64,000 bases of DNA from Simmondsia chinensis (taxonomy: Eukaryota; Streptophyta; Magnoliopsida; Caryophyllales; Simmondsiaceae): assembly GCA_018398585.1 (NCBI GenBank), contig JAGTTD010000024.1, positions 5,050,071 through 5,114,070 on the forward strand, read 5' to 3'. Position numbers and translations under genes: made by a program. Shown piece by piece: positions 44,129-56,320 of the stretch (positions within the stretch are counted from its first letter, which is position 1; each line of letters starts with the position of its first letter). The notes below the pieces were generated by a model that saw only the letters and a list, made by a program, of their open reading frames with translations, ran no database searches and had not been told where the DNA came from.

Positions 44129-44432
44129 AAAACTTAATCCACCATATCATATTCAATAGATTAGTATCTAATTTTCTTTTTTATTTAAAAAAATTCATAT
44201 AAAAAGATTTTATTATTATTTTAAATTAACATCACCTCTATTTGAAACTTAATCCAGCATATCATATTCATATTCTTATAAATTAGTATATAGTTTTTTT
44301 AAAAAAATTCATATAAAGGATTTTATTATCATATCAAACAAGCACTACCTTTATTAAACTTGATCTATGATATCATATTCATATAAATTATTATTTCGTT
44401 TTCTTTTTGGAAAAAAATTCATATAAAAGGAT
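44129..44432. repeat. Degenerate tandem repeat (~113 bp, about three units)
   Basis: Each unit carries AAACTTAATCCACCATATCA-like sequence (44129, 44245, 44356) followed by an ATTCATATAAAAGGATTTTA-like block. The third unit is cut by the LTR of Copia B at 44433. Confidence 0.7.
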
Positions 44433-45449
44433 TGTTGAGTTTTAATTGTAAAACTTTATATCTTTAAAGAAAAACTTTCGTTCTTAAAGAAACTTTGTGA
44501 ATATGTTGTAGATTTTCAGATCCATTTATAAACCTGTAACTGCAGTATAGTAAGTATCAAAAACGAAAAATCTGCTCACACACACGACAAAACAACACCA
44601 AGATTTACATGGTTCAACCTTTAAATAAGGACCTACATCAACGGCTCCCTATTTCTATGGAAGTCTCTTCACTATAGTCAAGTTCAAGTTATTACAGACC
44701 AAATTACCAAAATAACAACAAAATACAAACAGATCTCAAAGTTCCTAAGTTAGAAACCTTTACTGAACAAAGATAAAGCAGAAAAGGGAGGAGATACTCA
44801 CAAACAAGCCAACACTGGCTTCTCAAAGCTCCAAAAGAAGAGGATCTGGACATGCAAGCCTTTACACCCACGGATCTAAAAGATCTCCTTCAAATTGCCT
44901 CAAAATCGCCTACAGAGAAAAGAGAGAGAGGGCGGTGGCTGATGAAGAATGAAAGAAATGAATAATGTGTACCGGAACCCTAAAAAGGGTGCCTTATATA
45001 TACACGAAAAAGCTTAATCCGTGTCAAGGTTGCAGGACGCATCCAAGCCGTCCATCTCTAACTCATCAACGGTCCAGATTCACCACAAACATACACAAAC
45101 AAGGGTGCCGGATGACTGACGCATGTCGGCCCTATTTAAAACAGATTTGGGTAGATTCTTTTGCGAGCTTCGGGCAGCAAAATGGTTCACACACGGGCAG
45201 GGACAAAGGGCAGGTAAACATTACATACAGGTAGGGGCAATAAGGTCAACTAACATAATGACCTGATTTAAAAAATACAATTTATATTTACCCTTGAGCA
45301 TACTAATATTTACATCATGTGCCACTCAATATTATATAACCCTGATACAACATATATTCCGTTGTCTACTTGATCTATAATACTTGAACATTATTCGACT
45401 AAGTTAATAATCGTCATAGTTAAGTCATATAGAGACCAATAATTCAGCA
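44433..45449 (-). repeat. 3' LTR of Copia B
   Basis: In plus-strand view it runs from TGTTGAGTTTTAATTG to CCAATAATTCAGCA (about 1017 bp, TG..CA). The right edge is fixed by the adjacent polypurine tract. The left edge is chosen from the TG and the broken tandem repeat. The partner LTR is not in the window. Confidence 0.7.
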
Positions 45450-45462
45450 ATTCTCCACCTTG
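45450..45462 (-). other. Polypurine tract of Copia B
   Basis: On the minus strand CCAAGGTGGAGAAT directly precedes the LTR. Confidence 0.7.
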
Positions 45463-45524
45463 GTATCTATATGAAGTAGTTACTAAACATACCCTAGTAA
45501 TAAGGAGCAAACTCACATGATTGG

Positions 45525-47213
45525 TCATCCATGATCCCAATCGCTTTGAACCAAGTTAATGCATTTGAGTAACTTGTCCAAAGTTGCATTCTTAGTGCCC
45601 ATATCTACTGGATTTACATTAGTACTGATTTTCAGCAGTTTGACGGTGTCCGTTTCCAACATATCATTCACAAAACTTCTCTTAACAGCTAAATGTTTAG
45701 TCCTATCATGATAAACAGGGTTCTTACACAAAGCAAGGGCTGATTGACTATCTAAATAAAGTATAGGGGGTCCATAGTCTAAATTAATCTCAGACAACAG
45801 CCCCCTCAACCAGATAGCTTCCTTAATAGCTTCAGTTAGGGCTAGAAACTCTGCCTCTGTAGTGGACAAAGCTGTCATAGACTGTAGCTTTGATTTCCAA
45901 CAGATGGCTCCACCATTTAGGGTAAAAAGGTACGCACTAGTGGACCTTCTCCTATCTAAATCTCCCCCAAAATCAGAATCCGTATAACCTACCAACCGTA
46001 GGTTAGATTCTGTCCTACCAAATGTTAAACCCACTGTATAGGTCTGTTTTATGTACCTTAACAACCACTTAACCCCATCCCAATGTTCTTTTCCCGGGTT
46101 ACTCATAAACCTGGATAGAACACTTAAAGGAAATGCTAAGTCAGGTCTTGTACAGGTCATAGCATACATCAAAGATCCTATAGCATTAGCATAGGGCACT
46201 TTTTCCATCTGTTTTTTATAAGTTTCAGTAGTAGAACACTGCTCCACTGAAAACTTGTACTGACTTGCTAACGGTAACTTAACAGGTTTACAATCAGACA
46301 TATTGAAACGTGATAATACCTTCTCCAAGTAGGTTTGCTGGGATAGATGCACTAATCCTGCAAAAACATTCCAGGTAATCTCCATACCAAGGATTTTTTG
46401 GGCCTTCCCTAGGTCTTTCATATCAAACTCCGCAGAAAGCATTAGCTTTAAATCATTTATAGAGTTCATAGATCTACTAGCCAGCAACATATCATCAACA
46501 TATATGATATGTCAGCAGATATAAGGCATCATCAGAATCAACATTAACATAGTAGAAACAGGTATCATGTATAGACCTGGTAACTCCTCTACCCAGCATA
46601 AATTGGTCAAGCCTCTTGTACCATTGTCTAGGAGACTGCTTAAGGCCATACAAAGACCTTTTTAGCAGACAAACACTATTCTCATTTCCCGGTTCAATGA
46701 ACCCCTTAGGTTGTGTCATAAAAATCTCCTCTTCCAGCTCTCCATGAAGGAAAGCTGTGGTAACATCCATTTGTTATAAAAACATGCTAAACTTAGCAGT
46801 TAGGGCCCTAAAGATTCTTATTGTGGTGTGCTTAACAATAGGAGAGATTATCTTATTGCAGTTCACCCTCTCTTTTTGTGAAAAACCTTTTGCAACTAAT
46901 GTGGCCTTGAACCTTGGCTGTCCAGATAATGTATTGGGTTCTTTCACCTTATAAATCCACTTAGAACCTACCAACTTCCTACCCATAGGTTTAGGAACCA
47001 AAACCCAGGTTTTGTTCCTTTTGAGGCTCTCCATTTCCTCTGTCATGGCTTTAAGCCACTGTTCAGAGGCAGCCCTACTAATAGCTTGTGAATAAGTGAG
47101 AGGTCTGACTGTACATATTGTAAGGCAGTGTTTAGGGCATAGGCAATCCAGTCAGTAGTCCCAAACTTAACAGGTGCCCTAGTTTCTCTCCACTCCCTAT
47201 CCCTAGCTAGTTG
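45525..47213 (-). pseudogene. Copia B reverse transcriptase and RNase H, broken
   Basis: On the minus strand the frame resumes right of the Gypsy junction at 47213 and passes KRNKTWVLVPKPMGRKLVGS and KWIYKVK. It hits a break near 46772, continues MDVTTAFLHGELEEEIFM and SLYGLKQSPRQWYKRL, and is then disrupted at the catalytic Tyr-Val-Asp-Asp by a 7-base insertion near 46495. RNase H is complete: YTDSDFGGDLDRRRSTSAYL, GGAICWKSKLQSMTALSTTE, YLDSQSALALCKNPVYHDRT. The overall type is Tork/Tnt1-like Copia. It is non-functional. Confidence 0.85.
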
Positions 47214-49113
47214 TGTAATGCCCAGTCTAATTAAATTAAATTCGGCAGTACAGTATGTGAAATTTAGGGTATTTAAATTAGGTTAAATCTCGCTATTATT
47301 TTAATTAAGTTCTAAAATAAAAATAAACAAACAAATATGTAAAATAATAAGGAAAGGGGAAAAGAAAAGAAAAGAAAAAAAAAAATATACAAAACCCCAC
47401 CCCCACACGTTACCTCTCTCTCTCTCTCCCTCAATGTCTCTCTCTCCATCACTCCCCCCCCCCCCCCTACCGCCTCCCTCACTTCCCCTACCGCCTCCTT
47501 CTCTCATCACGTCTCACTCCCTCTTTCACTATCGTCTCTCTCCCTCTACCACCTCCCACCTCCTTCCTCACTCCCTCTCTCACTACCGTCTCCCTCCCCA
47601 CAGCGTCTCTCTCCCTCCACCGCCTCCCTCTCCCTACTGCCACCTACCACCGTATCGTCTAACCTTCCAGGGGCTATAAATACCCCAACCCTCAACCCCT
47701 CAACCTCACACCTCTCACCCCACGACTCTCTCTCTCTCCTCTCGGTTCTTTCACCCACGACTCTCTCTCTCTCTCTCCTCGCTTCGTCGGTGCCGCCACC
47801 TCACCAGCACAGCGCCGGCCGTCCCTCCGGTGCCGCCACCTGGCCAGAACAGCCCCGGCCACCTCGCCGGTAATACTATCTTGCCGATACCAAAGCTAAT
47901 CAACTATAGAACTGGGTTTTTGGATTAAAAGCTAGTAAATGTAAGTATAGCACTTTCCCTACTTGTTTATAAATACAAAAATTTGCTTTACTAAGTTTGA
48001 TATACAAGACTTGTGTTTGAATAATTTGTTAATTGTTAAAAATAGGTTCAGGCATATGTATTTAGCTGATTATGTGATTTTTGCTCTTTTGATTTGAGTA
48101 ATACTGATTTTATACGTTGATTTGATACGTAAATATGGGATTTCTACTATTATCTGACATGTTAATATGTAAATATATATATGGAATTTGCAGCATAAAG
48201 TGGTATCAAAGAAAGATGTGAATTTCGAAATATACTGATTTATACGTCAAATTGATATATGTGAATTTTGGAAGAATTTGTATTTGTGATTAGACGAAAG
48301 AAATTGTTGTGAACTTGTGATTTGAATTGAAAGGTTTTGTGGGTAGAGCTTACAGATAACTACGTTGACCCTCCGGGGTCTGACGACGATGAGAAATGTG
48401 AAATACGAAATGTGAAAAGTCGATCTGTGACCCTGTCGCGGGAATAATATCGGCACATATATCTATGTTTGATCCTAGCGGATCTGTCGACTTAGAACCG
48501 GTTCGAATATGTGAAATATGAACGTCGATCTGCGACCCTGTCGCGGGAATAATACCGGCCGTAGTATTCGGTGCGTCTGTAAGTTTTACCGAAAAAGCTC
48601 TTGTAAATAAGTTAATGATTTGTGCTACTTTAAGGGAATTTTTGAAATAAATTGGTTTTACCGATTTTAGTTGGAATTTTATCTACTTTATTAACATGCC
48701 TGAGACGGGTAGAGAGTGTGTTATACTTACTGAGCTTGTTGTTTGCTCATCCAATTCGTTTATTTCTTTTTTCCATAGTAGTAACTCATGACAAGTTCTT
48801 GAAGGAAGAAAAGATGGAGCAATTTACTCAGGAATTAGTTTATTTCGCGTAGTTGAATAATATATGAATTTTGTTGTAGCATATTAGAACTATCTAGGAT
48901 ATTGTAATTTTAAGCTTCCGCTCTACTAGTATTAAAATGTTAAGCTTGATGTATTTGGGATTATGTTTTATATAAGAACAGTTTATACGATTTTGAGGAG
49001 TTTCGTTTGGAAAGATTCGGGCTTCGTACTATAATAAGGGGATTCGTTATAGTACGGCCGTGTAGTGCCCTTTAACTTAAGCCTATTCGGTATTAACATT
49101 TGGGGGCGTTACA
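47214..49113 (+). repeat. Gypsy LTR1 (5'-most)
   Basis: It runs TGTAATGCCC..GGGGGCGTTACA, about 1900 bp. It holds a long CT/C-rich stretch (47405-47780), a TATA box CTATAAATA at 47674-47682, and a direct repeat GTCGATCTGTGACCCTGTCG (48419, again at 48534). It has an intact TATAAATA where LTR2 and LTR3 have TATAATA. Confidence 0.92.
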
Positions 49114-49117
49114 GAAG

Positions 49118-49130
49118 TGGTATCAGAGCG
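49118..49130 (+). other. Primer-binding site, internal domain 1
   Basis: TGGTATCAGAGCG, four bases after LTR1, is complementary to the 3' end of initiator tRNA-Met. This is the standard plant Gypsy/Copia primer. Confidence 0.9.
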
Positions 49131-49482
49131 CCGTTACGAATTTTGGGGAAATTCGAGTGTTAAAGTGAGAAACCGGTTATAAACTTTGGAGAAATTTAAG
49201 TGCAGAAAGCTGAACATTAGGTTATGAATCTTATGGGAGATTTTAGTATTAAGATAAGAGCAGATGAAAGCCCTAGGTTATTAAGGAATTTAAGATTTAA
49301 AGTGAGAGCCTTAGGTTGAGAGCCTTGGGAAATTTCGCAGATGAGATGAACTTAGTTTATTATTAAGAAACAAAGTTTTCAGTGCTGAGGAAATATAGTT
49401 GACTATTTGAATTAGTAACTTCAACTATATTAGAGTTTAACAGTTGTTTAACAACGTGGTTTCTTATGTAATTTGAAGAAAG

Positions 49483-50625
49483 GTGAAGATGAACGACATG
49501 TGCGAAACACTGGCATCCCTGAAAAGAAGGAGAACCCTGACAGGAAAAAGCGGGGTTCCACCCCCGACTGAAGAAGTCCTTAGTGAATCGGAGGAGGATA
49601 CAGAAGAGGAGCACCCTGATGAGGACCGTGTTCCCCTGCAGAACAGACCCACTAGACAAAATGACCAGAACTTAGGTGACTCATCTAATCAGTTTGATGT
49701 TGCAACAATACCCCAGCTCGTGGTTAATCTTTTGCAACATCAACAACAAGCTCAAGCTGTGCCTCCCCTCGCTCGACGTAATAAAGAGACCCCGTTTGAA
49801 AAGTTGTCAAAATTGAGGGCCCTAAAGTTTGAAGGAGCTGATGACCCTTTAGAAGCTGAAAAATGGATAAAAGAGATGGAGACCTTGTTTGAGGCCATGT
49901 CAATAGCCGATGATGATAAGGTTCGAGCAGCCACCCTTTTTCTTAAGGGGAATGCGGAGTTCTAGTGGACTACAGTCAAGGTGGCATATCAGAACGCTAC
50001 TAGACCTTTGAGTTGGGAAAAGTTTAAAGAGACCTTCTACAATCAGTTCTTCCCTGAAGCACTCAGAATGACGAGAGAAAATGAATTCTACGAGCTAAGA
50101 CAAGGAGAACAGATGACGGTATTGCAATATGCTAACAAGTTTCATGAATTGGGACGTTTCAGCCCAAGCATCATGACATCAGAGACAAATAAAGCAAACA
50201 GGTTTGAAAGGGGATTGCTTCCTCGCATTAGGAGGCATCTGTCAAGTGTCATATTTAAGAGGTACAAGGAGGTTCTGAAACGTGCTCTGAAGGTCGAAGC
50301 AGATCTGAAGTTGGAAGGGCAAGAATATGCTGCCAAGAAAAAGTTGCCAGATGGCAAATTTCAGGGAGGAAAGCCTAACCGGTTTGGTGGCAATGACAAA
50401 AGGTTTCGTACGAAGAATCCAGAGAGCTCTAACACTGGGTTCAGAAGATGCGAGTACTGTGGTAAGGAACATCAGCGAATGCTACAGAAAGTTAGGGTGT
50501 GCTTCCAGTGTAAGGAGAAAGAATACATAGCCCGTAATTGTCCTCTCAAGAATAGAACCAGGAATGATAGACAGGGACCTCAGGGCCAGAGTTTTTGCTA
50601 TGATCCAGAAGGACAAGACTGCTAG
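49483..50625 (+). pseudogene. Gypsy gag, internal copy 1
   Basis: The reading starts MKMNDMCETLASLKRRRTL and has an acidic stretch, then TPFEKLSKLRALKFEGADDP and AEKWIKEMETLFEAM. At 49963 a TAG replaces an expected Trp codon (NAEF, stop, WTTVK). The capsid part continues with RPLSWEKFKETFYNQFFPEA and YANKFHELGRFSPSIMTSET. The zinc knuckle is CFQCKEKEYIARNC, with Tyr in place of the metal-binding His, so it should not bind zinc normally. The gene is dead, and both internal copies share these defects. Confidence 0.85.
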
Positions 50626-51085
50626 TGACCGTGTGGTGACAGGTACCCTTCCTATCAATTCTACGAATGCGCATGTATTATTTGACACTAGGGCCTCCCA
50701 CTGTTTTGTGGCTAAGAAATTTACCTCTAGGTTGACTTGTGAGCCGAAACTGCTAGATGAGCCCTTCCCACTGGGGTATGATATGCTTGCTGATCTTGTG
50801 TGTAAGGACTGTGTGGTTACAATAGGCGACGTGAAGTTAGAGGCGGACCTAGTACTCTTAGATATGGAAGATTTTGATGTAATTCTAGGAATCAATTGGC
50901 TGTCTTCTTATCACGCACATTTAGACTATTTTGGGAAAAGGGTTGTGTTTCAAATTCCTAACCAACCAAAGTTTGCTTATCATGGGAACGGGTTAAATCC
51001 TCCTATGGGAAGTAAAGACTCTAAGACTTCTAGTAGGATGATTTCAGCCCTAAATGCTAGAAGGTCCCTAAGGAAGGGATGTTGA
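50564..51085 (+). pseudogene. Gypsy protease region, internal copy 1
   Basis: AHVLFDTRASHCFVAKKF corresponds to the aspartic protease active site, where D-T/S-G-A is expected; here Gly is replaced by Arg. MEDFDVILGINWLSSYHAHL downstream is the typical second protease block. A stop follows at 51083. The mutation alone would be expected to inactivate the enzyme. Confidence 0.82.
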
Positions 51086-51124
51086 GGATTCCTTTGCCAC
51101 GTATTTGACAGTAGAAGGGACGAC

Positions 51125-52643
51125 GTGAAGTTGGATGGTATCCCCATTGTTAGGGAATTTCTTGAGGTCTTTCCAGAAGACTTGCACGGTTTACCTCCAA
51201 GTAGGAAAATCGAGTTTGAAATTGATCTAGTACCTGGTAGTGGACCCCTATCCAAAGCTCCTTATAGAATGGCTCCCTTGGAACTACGAGAATTGAAGGT
51301 ACAACTCCAGGAATTGTTAGATAAAGGCTTCATCTGACCAAGTGTCTCGCCATGGGGTGCTTCGTGAAGAAGAAGGATGGCAGTATGAGGTTGTGCATTG
51401 ACTACAGAGAACTGAATAAGGTGACTATTAAGAATAAGTACCCCTTGCCTCGAATTGATGATTTGTTTGATCAGCTTCAAGGTGCTAAAGTCTTTTCTAA
51501 GATTGATCTACGATCCGGTTATCATCAACTAAAGATTAAAGAGAAGGATATGGCTAAGACTACTTTTCGAACCAGGTATGACCATTATGAATTCTTAGTT
51601 ATGCCTTTTGGGCTGACAAATGCACCTGCTGCTTTTATGGATTTGATGAACAGGGTGTTTCGACAATACCTGGATCGATTCGTGGTCGTATTCATAGACG
51701 ACATACTGATCTACTCTAAGAGTAGAGAAGAGCACGAGGAACATCTGAAGATGGTATTGCAAACCTTGCATGAGCACCGGTTGTGTGTCAAGTTGAGTAA
51801 GTGTGAATTTTGGCTTGACCAAGTGGCATTCTTAGGCCATGTGATATCCAAAGATGGGATCTCAGTGGATCCAAGGAAGGTTGAAGCAGTATTGGAATGG
51901 AATCCACCTACAAATGTAACAGAGATTCGAAGCTTCTTGGAACTGGAGGGTTACTATAGAAGATTCATTAAAGGGTTTTCGCAGATTGCTCTTCCCCTCA
52001 CCTGTTTGACTCAAAAAGGAGTGAAGTTTGAATGGAACAATGAATGTGAAAGAAGCTTTCAAGAGTTGAAGAAGAGGTTAGTATCCACCCCTGTACTTGC
52101 AATACCTACGAATGAGTGCAATTTTGTCATTTACCATGACGCTTCAAAGAAAGGGCTAGGTTGTGTGTTAATGCAGGATGAGAAAGTGATAGCCTATGCG
52201 TCCCGACAATTGAAACTTCATGAAAAGAATTATCCAACGCACGACTTGGAGTTAGCGGCAGTAGTATTCGCTTTGAAGATATGGAGACATTACCTTTATG
52301 GAGGATCTTGTCAGATTTATACAGACCACAAAAGCTTGAAATATTTGTTTACTCAGAAAGAGTTGAACTTGAGACAGAGGAGATGGTTGAATTGATCAAG
52401 AACTATGATGTGACCATTAAATTTCATCCTGGAAAAGCAAATGTAGTTGCAGATGCACTAAGTAGGAAGTCAGTGGGCAACTTAGCTGGCTTGATCACTT
52501 CTCAGCCTAAGCTACTCAGAGACTTGGAAGAAATGCAGATTGAAGTGTGCATCAGTGATAAAAAGGGGAGTGTTCTAGCCAGTTTGGGTGCACAACCGCC
52601 ATTGTTAGAAAATATCAAGACCGCGCAACTACATGACCCGTTT
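51125..52643 (+). pseudogene. Gypsy reverse transcriptase and RNase H, internal copy 1
   Basis: The frame opens [20 protein letters not shown] and [10 protein letters not shown], then hits TGA at 51335 and a short deletion just after. From 51352 the core is open: [55 protein letters not shown], and the catalytic [13 protein letters not shown]. RNase H has [33 protein letters not shown] and [21 protein letters not shown] one-base loss near 52390 shifts the frame, after which [16 protein letters not shown] is read in the neighbouring frame up to TAA at 52643. Confidence 0.88.
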
Positions 52644-52646
52644 TAA

Positions 52647-54061
52647 ATGAAGATGAAAAGTAAAATGACCAATAAGGGATCTTCAGACTTTCTGCTGCAT
52701 GAGAATGGAGCATTGTGCTTTGGAGATAGATTATATGTACCTGATGACCCAGCAATTAAGAGGGATATCATGAGAGAAGCACACAGTTTCTGCTTTTCGG
52801 TGCATCCTGGAGGCACAAAGATGTATAGAGACCTGAAAAACTGCTTTTGGTGGAGAGACATGAAGCGAAATATTGCTGAGTTTGTGGCTAAGTGCTTGAT
52901 CTGTCAACAAGTGAAGGCCGAACACCAAAAGCCTGGTGGATTGCTACAGTCATTAGAAGTGCCTGAATGGAAGTGGGATCGAATTTCCATGGATTTCGTC
53001 GTTGGCCTACCGAGGACTATGAGGAAGAATGATGCGATCTGGGTCATTGTGGATAGACTTACGAAGAGTGCACATTTTCTTCCTATTAGATTTAATACTC
53101 CGTTAGATAAGTTGGCAAAGTTATACATTGATGTAGTGATGCGGTTGCATGGTGTGCCAATTAAAATTGTTTCTGACAGAGACCCGAGGTTTGTGTCCAG
53201 GTTTTGGGAAAGTCTGCAGAAAACTTTGGGAACTAACCTGAGTTTGAGTACCGCTTACCACCCTCAAACAGATGGGCAAACTGAGAGGACTATTCAGACA
53301 TTGGAGAACATGCTGCGTGCCTGTGTTATAGACTTTGGGGTAGTTGGGATAACTACATGAGTTTGGTAGAGTTTACCTATAACAACAGCTACCATTCTAG
53401 TATTGGAATGGCACCATATGAAGCCTTGTATGGGCGAAGATGCAGAACTCCGTTGTTCTGGAATGAGGTTGAGAAAAGGAGACTGTTAGGTCTTGAAATT
53501 GTACAAGATGCTGAAGAAAAGGTCAAGCTGATCAGAGAGAAAATGAAGATAAGTCAAGACAGGTAGAAAAGTTGGGCAGATAAGCATAGAAGACTATTGG
53601 AATTTTCAGTAGGTGAACATGTTTACCTAAAGGTATCTCCAACTAAAGGTGTGATGAGATTTGGAAGAACGGGGAAGTTAAGTCCGCGCTTTGTAGGACC
53701 ATTTGAGATTTTGGCAAAAGTTGGAGACGTGGCTTATAGAGTAGCCTTGCCACCGGAACTGTCCGGAATACATAACGTATTCCATGTTTCTCATTTGAGG
53801 AAGTATATTTCTGACCCTTATCACGTGATACAACACGAACCGTTACAAGTACAAGAAGACCTGGCTTATGAAGAATATCCAGTTCGCATAATCGATTGGA
53901 AAGAGCAAAAGTTAAGACATAGGACGATCTCATATGTCAAGATTCAATGGAGTAATCATACTCCTAGGGAAGCAACTTGGGAGACAGAAGAAGACATGAG
54001 AAGCAAATACCCTGAATTATTCGAAAACGAAGGTAAGTTTCGCGGACAAAACTTTATTTAA
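52647..54061 (+). pseudogene. Gypsy integrase with chromodomain, internal copy 1
   Basis: The zinc-binding region [28 protein letters not shown] is followed by the core: [45 protein letters not shown] and [21 protein letters not shown] frame break occurs near 53355 and a TAG at 53564. The C-terminal frame has FVGPFEILAKVGDVAYRVAL, HNVFHVSHLRKY and a chromodomain-like end (RTISYVKIQWSNHTPREATW, EEDMRSKYPELF). Chromodomains steer chromovirus integration to particular chromatin. The gene is disabled. Confidence 0.87.
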
Positions 54062-54072
54062 GGGGGTAAGGA
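54060..54072 (+). other. Polypurine tract before LTR2
   Basis: AAGGGGGTAAGGA ends right at the LTR2 start. The same tract precedes LTR3 at 60899-60911. Confidence 0.8.
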
Positions 54073-55951
54073 TGTAATGCCCAGTCTAATTAAATAAAAT
54101 TCGGTAGTACAATATGTGAAATTTAGGGTATTTAAATTAGGTTAAAACTCGATATTATTTCGATTAGGTTCTAAAATAAAAATAAATAAACAAATATGTA
54201 AAATAATAAGGAAAAGGAAAAAGAAAAGAAAAAAAAAATACAAAACCCCACTCCCACCCCCACACGTTACCTCTCTCTCTCTCTACCTCACAGTCTCTCT
54301 CTCCATCACTCCCCCCCCCCCCCCCCTCTTCCGCCTCCCTCACTTCCCCTACCGCCTCCCTCTCTCGTCGTGTCTCACTCCCTCTTTTGCTATCGTCTCT
54401 CTCCCTCTACCGCCTCCTTCCTCACTCCCTCTCTCACTACCGTCTCCCTCCCCATAGTGTCTCTCTCCCTCTACCGCTTCCCTCTCCCTGCTGCCACCTA
54501 CCACCGTACCGCCTAATCTTTCAGGGGCTATAATACCCCAACCCTCAACCCCTCAACCTCACACCTCTCACCCCACAACTCTCTCTCTCTCCTCTCGGTT
54601 CTTTCACCCACGACTCTCTCTCTCTCTCCTCGCTTCGCCGGTGCCGCCACCTCACCGGCATCGCTCCGGCCATCCCTCCGGTGCTGCCACCTTGCTGGAA
54701 CAGCCCCGGCCACCTCGCCGGTAACACTATCTTGCCGATTCCAACGCTAATCAACTATAGAACTGGGTTTTTGGATTAAAAGCTAGTAAATGTAAGTATA
54801 GCACTTCCCCTACTTGTTTATAAATACGAAAATTTGCTTTACTAAGTTTGATATACAAGACTTGTGTTTGAATAATTTGTTAATTGTTAAAAATAGGTTC
54901 AGGCATATGTATTTAGTTGATTATGTGATTTTTGCTCTTTTGATCTGAGTAATACTGATTTGATACGTAAATATGGGATTTCTACTATTATCTGACATGT
55001 TAATATGTAAATATATATATGGAATTTGCAGCATAAAGTGGTATCAAAGAAAGATGTGAATTTCGAAATATACTGATTTATACGTCAAATTGATATATGT
55101 GAATTTTGGAAGAATTTGTATTTGTGATTAGACGAAAGAAATTGTTGTGAACTTGTGATTTGAATTGAAAGGTTTTGTGGGAAGAGCTTACAGATAACTA
55201 CGTTGACCCTCCGGGGTCTGTCGACGATGAGAAATGTGAAATACGAAATGTGAAAAGTCGATCTGTGACCCTGTCGCGGGAATAATATCGGCACATATAT
55301 CTATGTTTGATCCTAGCGGATCTGTCGACTTAGAACCGGTTCGAATATGTGAAATATGAACGTCGATCTACGACCTTGTCGCGGGAATAATACCGGCCGT
55401 AGTATTCGGTGCGTCTGTAAGTTTTACCGAAAAAGCTCTTGTAAATAAGTTAATGATTTGTGCTACTTTAAGGGAATTTTTGAAATAAATTGGTTTTACC
55501 GATTTTAGTTGGAATTTTATCTACTTTATTAACATGCCTGAGACGGGTAGAGAGTGTGTTATACTTACTGAGCTTGTTGTTTGCTCATCCAATTCGTTTA
55601 TTTCTTTTTTCCATATTAGTAACTCATGACAAGTTCTTGAAGGAAGAAAAGATGGAGCAATTTACTCAGGAATTAGTTTATTTCGCGTAGTTGAATAATA
55701 TATGAATTTTGTTGTAGCATATTAGAACTATCTAGGATATTGTAATTTTAAGCTTCCGCTCTACTAGTATTAAAATGTTAAGCTTGATGTATTTGGGATT
55801 ATGTTTTATATAAGAACAGTTTATACGATTTTGAGGAGTTTCGTTTGGAAAGATTCGGGCTTCGTACTATAATAAGGGGATTCGTTATAGTACGGCCGTG
55901 TAGTGCCCTTTAACTTAAGCCTATTCGGTATTAACATTTGGGGGCGTTACA
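54073..55951 (+). repeat. Gypsy LTR2 (central, shared)
   Basis: It agrees with LTR3 and against LTR1 at all informative sites from its start to 55616 (CCATATTAG). It agrees with LTR1 and against LTR3 at 55783 (AAGCTTG versus AAGTTTG). It serves both as 3' LTR of the left unit and 5' LTR of the right unit. Private changes sit near 55369-55377 (CTACGACCTTG). Confidence 0.92.
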
Positions 55952-55955
55952 GAAG

Positions 55956-55968
55956 TGGTATCAGAGCG
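55956..55968 (+). other. Primer-binding site, internal domain 2
   Basis: TGGTATCAGAGCG (initiator tRNA-Met type) follows LTR2 exactly as it follows LTR1. Confidence 0.9.
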
Positions 55969-56320
55969 CCGTTACGAATTTTGGGGAAATTCGAGTGTTA
56001 AAGTGAGAAACCGGTTATAAACTTTGGAGAAATTTAAGTGCAGAAAGCTGAACATTAGGTTATGAATCTTATGGGAGATTTTAGTATTAAGATAAGAGCA
56101 GATGAAAGCCCTAGGTTATTAAGGAATTTAAGATTTAAAGTGAGAGCCTTAGGTTGAGAGCCTTGGGAAATTTCGCAGATGAGATGAACTTAGTTTATTA
56201 TTAAGAAACAAAGTTTTCAGTGCTGAGGAAATATAGTTGACTATTTGAATTAGTAACTTCAACTATATTAGAGTTTAACAGTTGTTTAACAACGTGGTTT
56301 CTTATGTAATTTGAAGAAAG

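Larger units (their letters stand above)
44433..47213 (-). mobile_element. Copia B, 3' half (LTR, RNase H, reverse transcriptase)
   Basis: This is the left part of a Copia element whose right part resumes at 62789, beyond the inserted Gypsy array. The 3' LTR, polypurine tract, RNase H and reverse transcriptase are here. Integrase is on the far side. The 5' LTR and gag lie outside the window, so element length and duplication cannot be checked. Confidence 0.88.

Noticed and set aside
49363..49659. Minus-strand frames of 60-137 codons over the Gypsy gag and pol, repeated about 6.84 kb to the right.
   Set aside because: They are antisense shadows of gag and pol and appear twice only because the internal domain is duplicated.
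54528..54754. Arg/Gly-rich open frames on the minus strand of the Gypsy LTRs (also 47301-47758 and 61365-61591).
   Set aside because: They are translations of the CT-rich LTR tract in reverse, with no recognisable domain, and repeat in each LTR.
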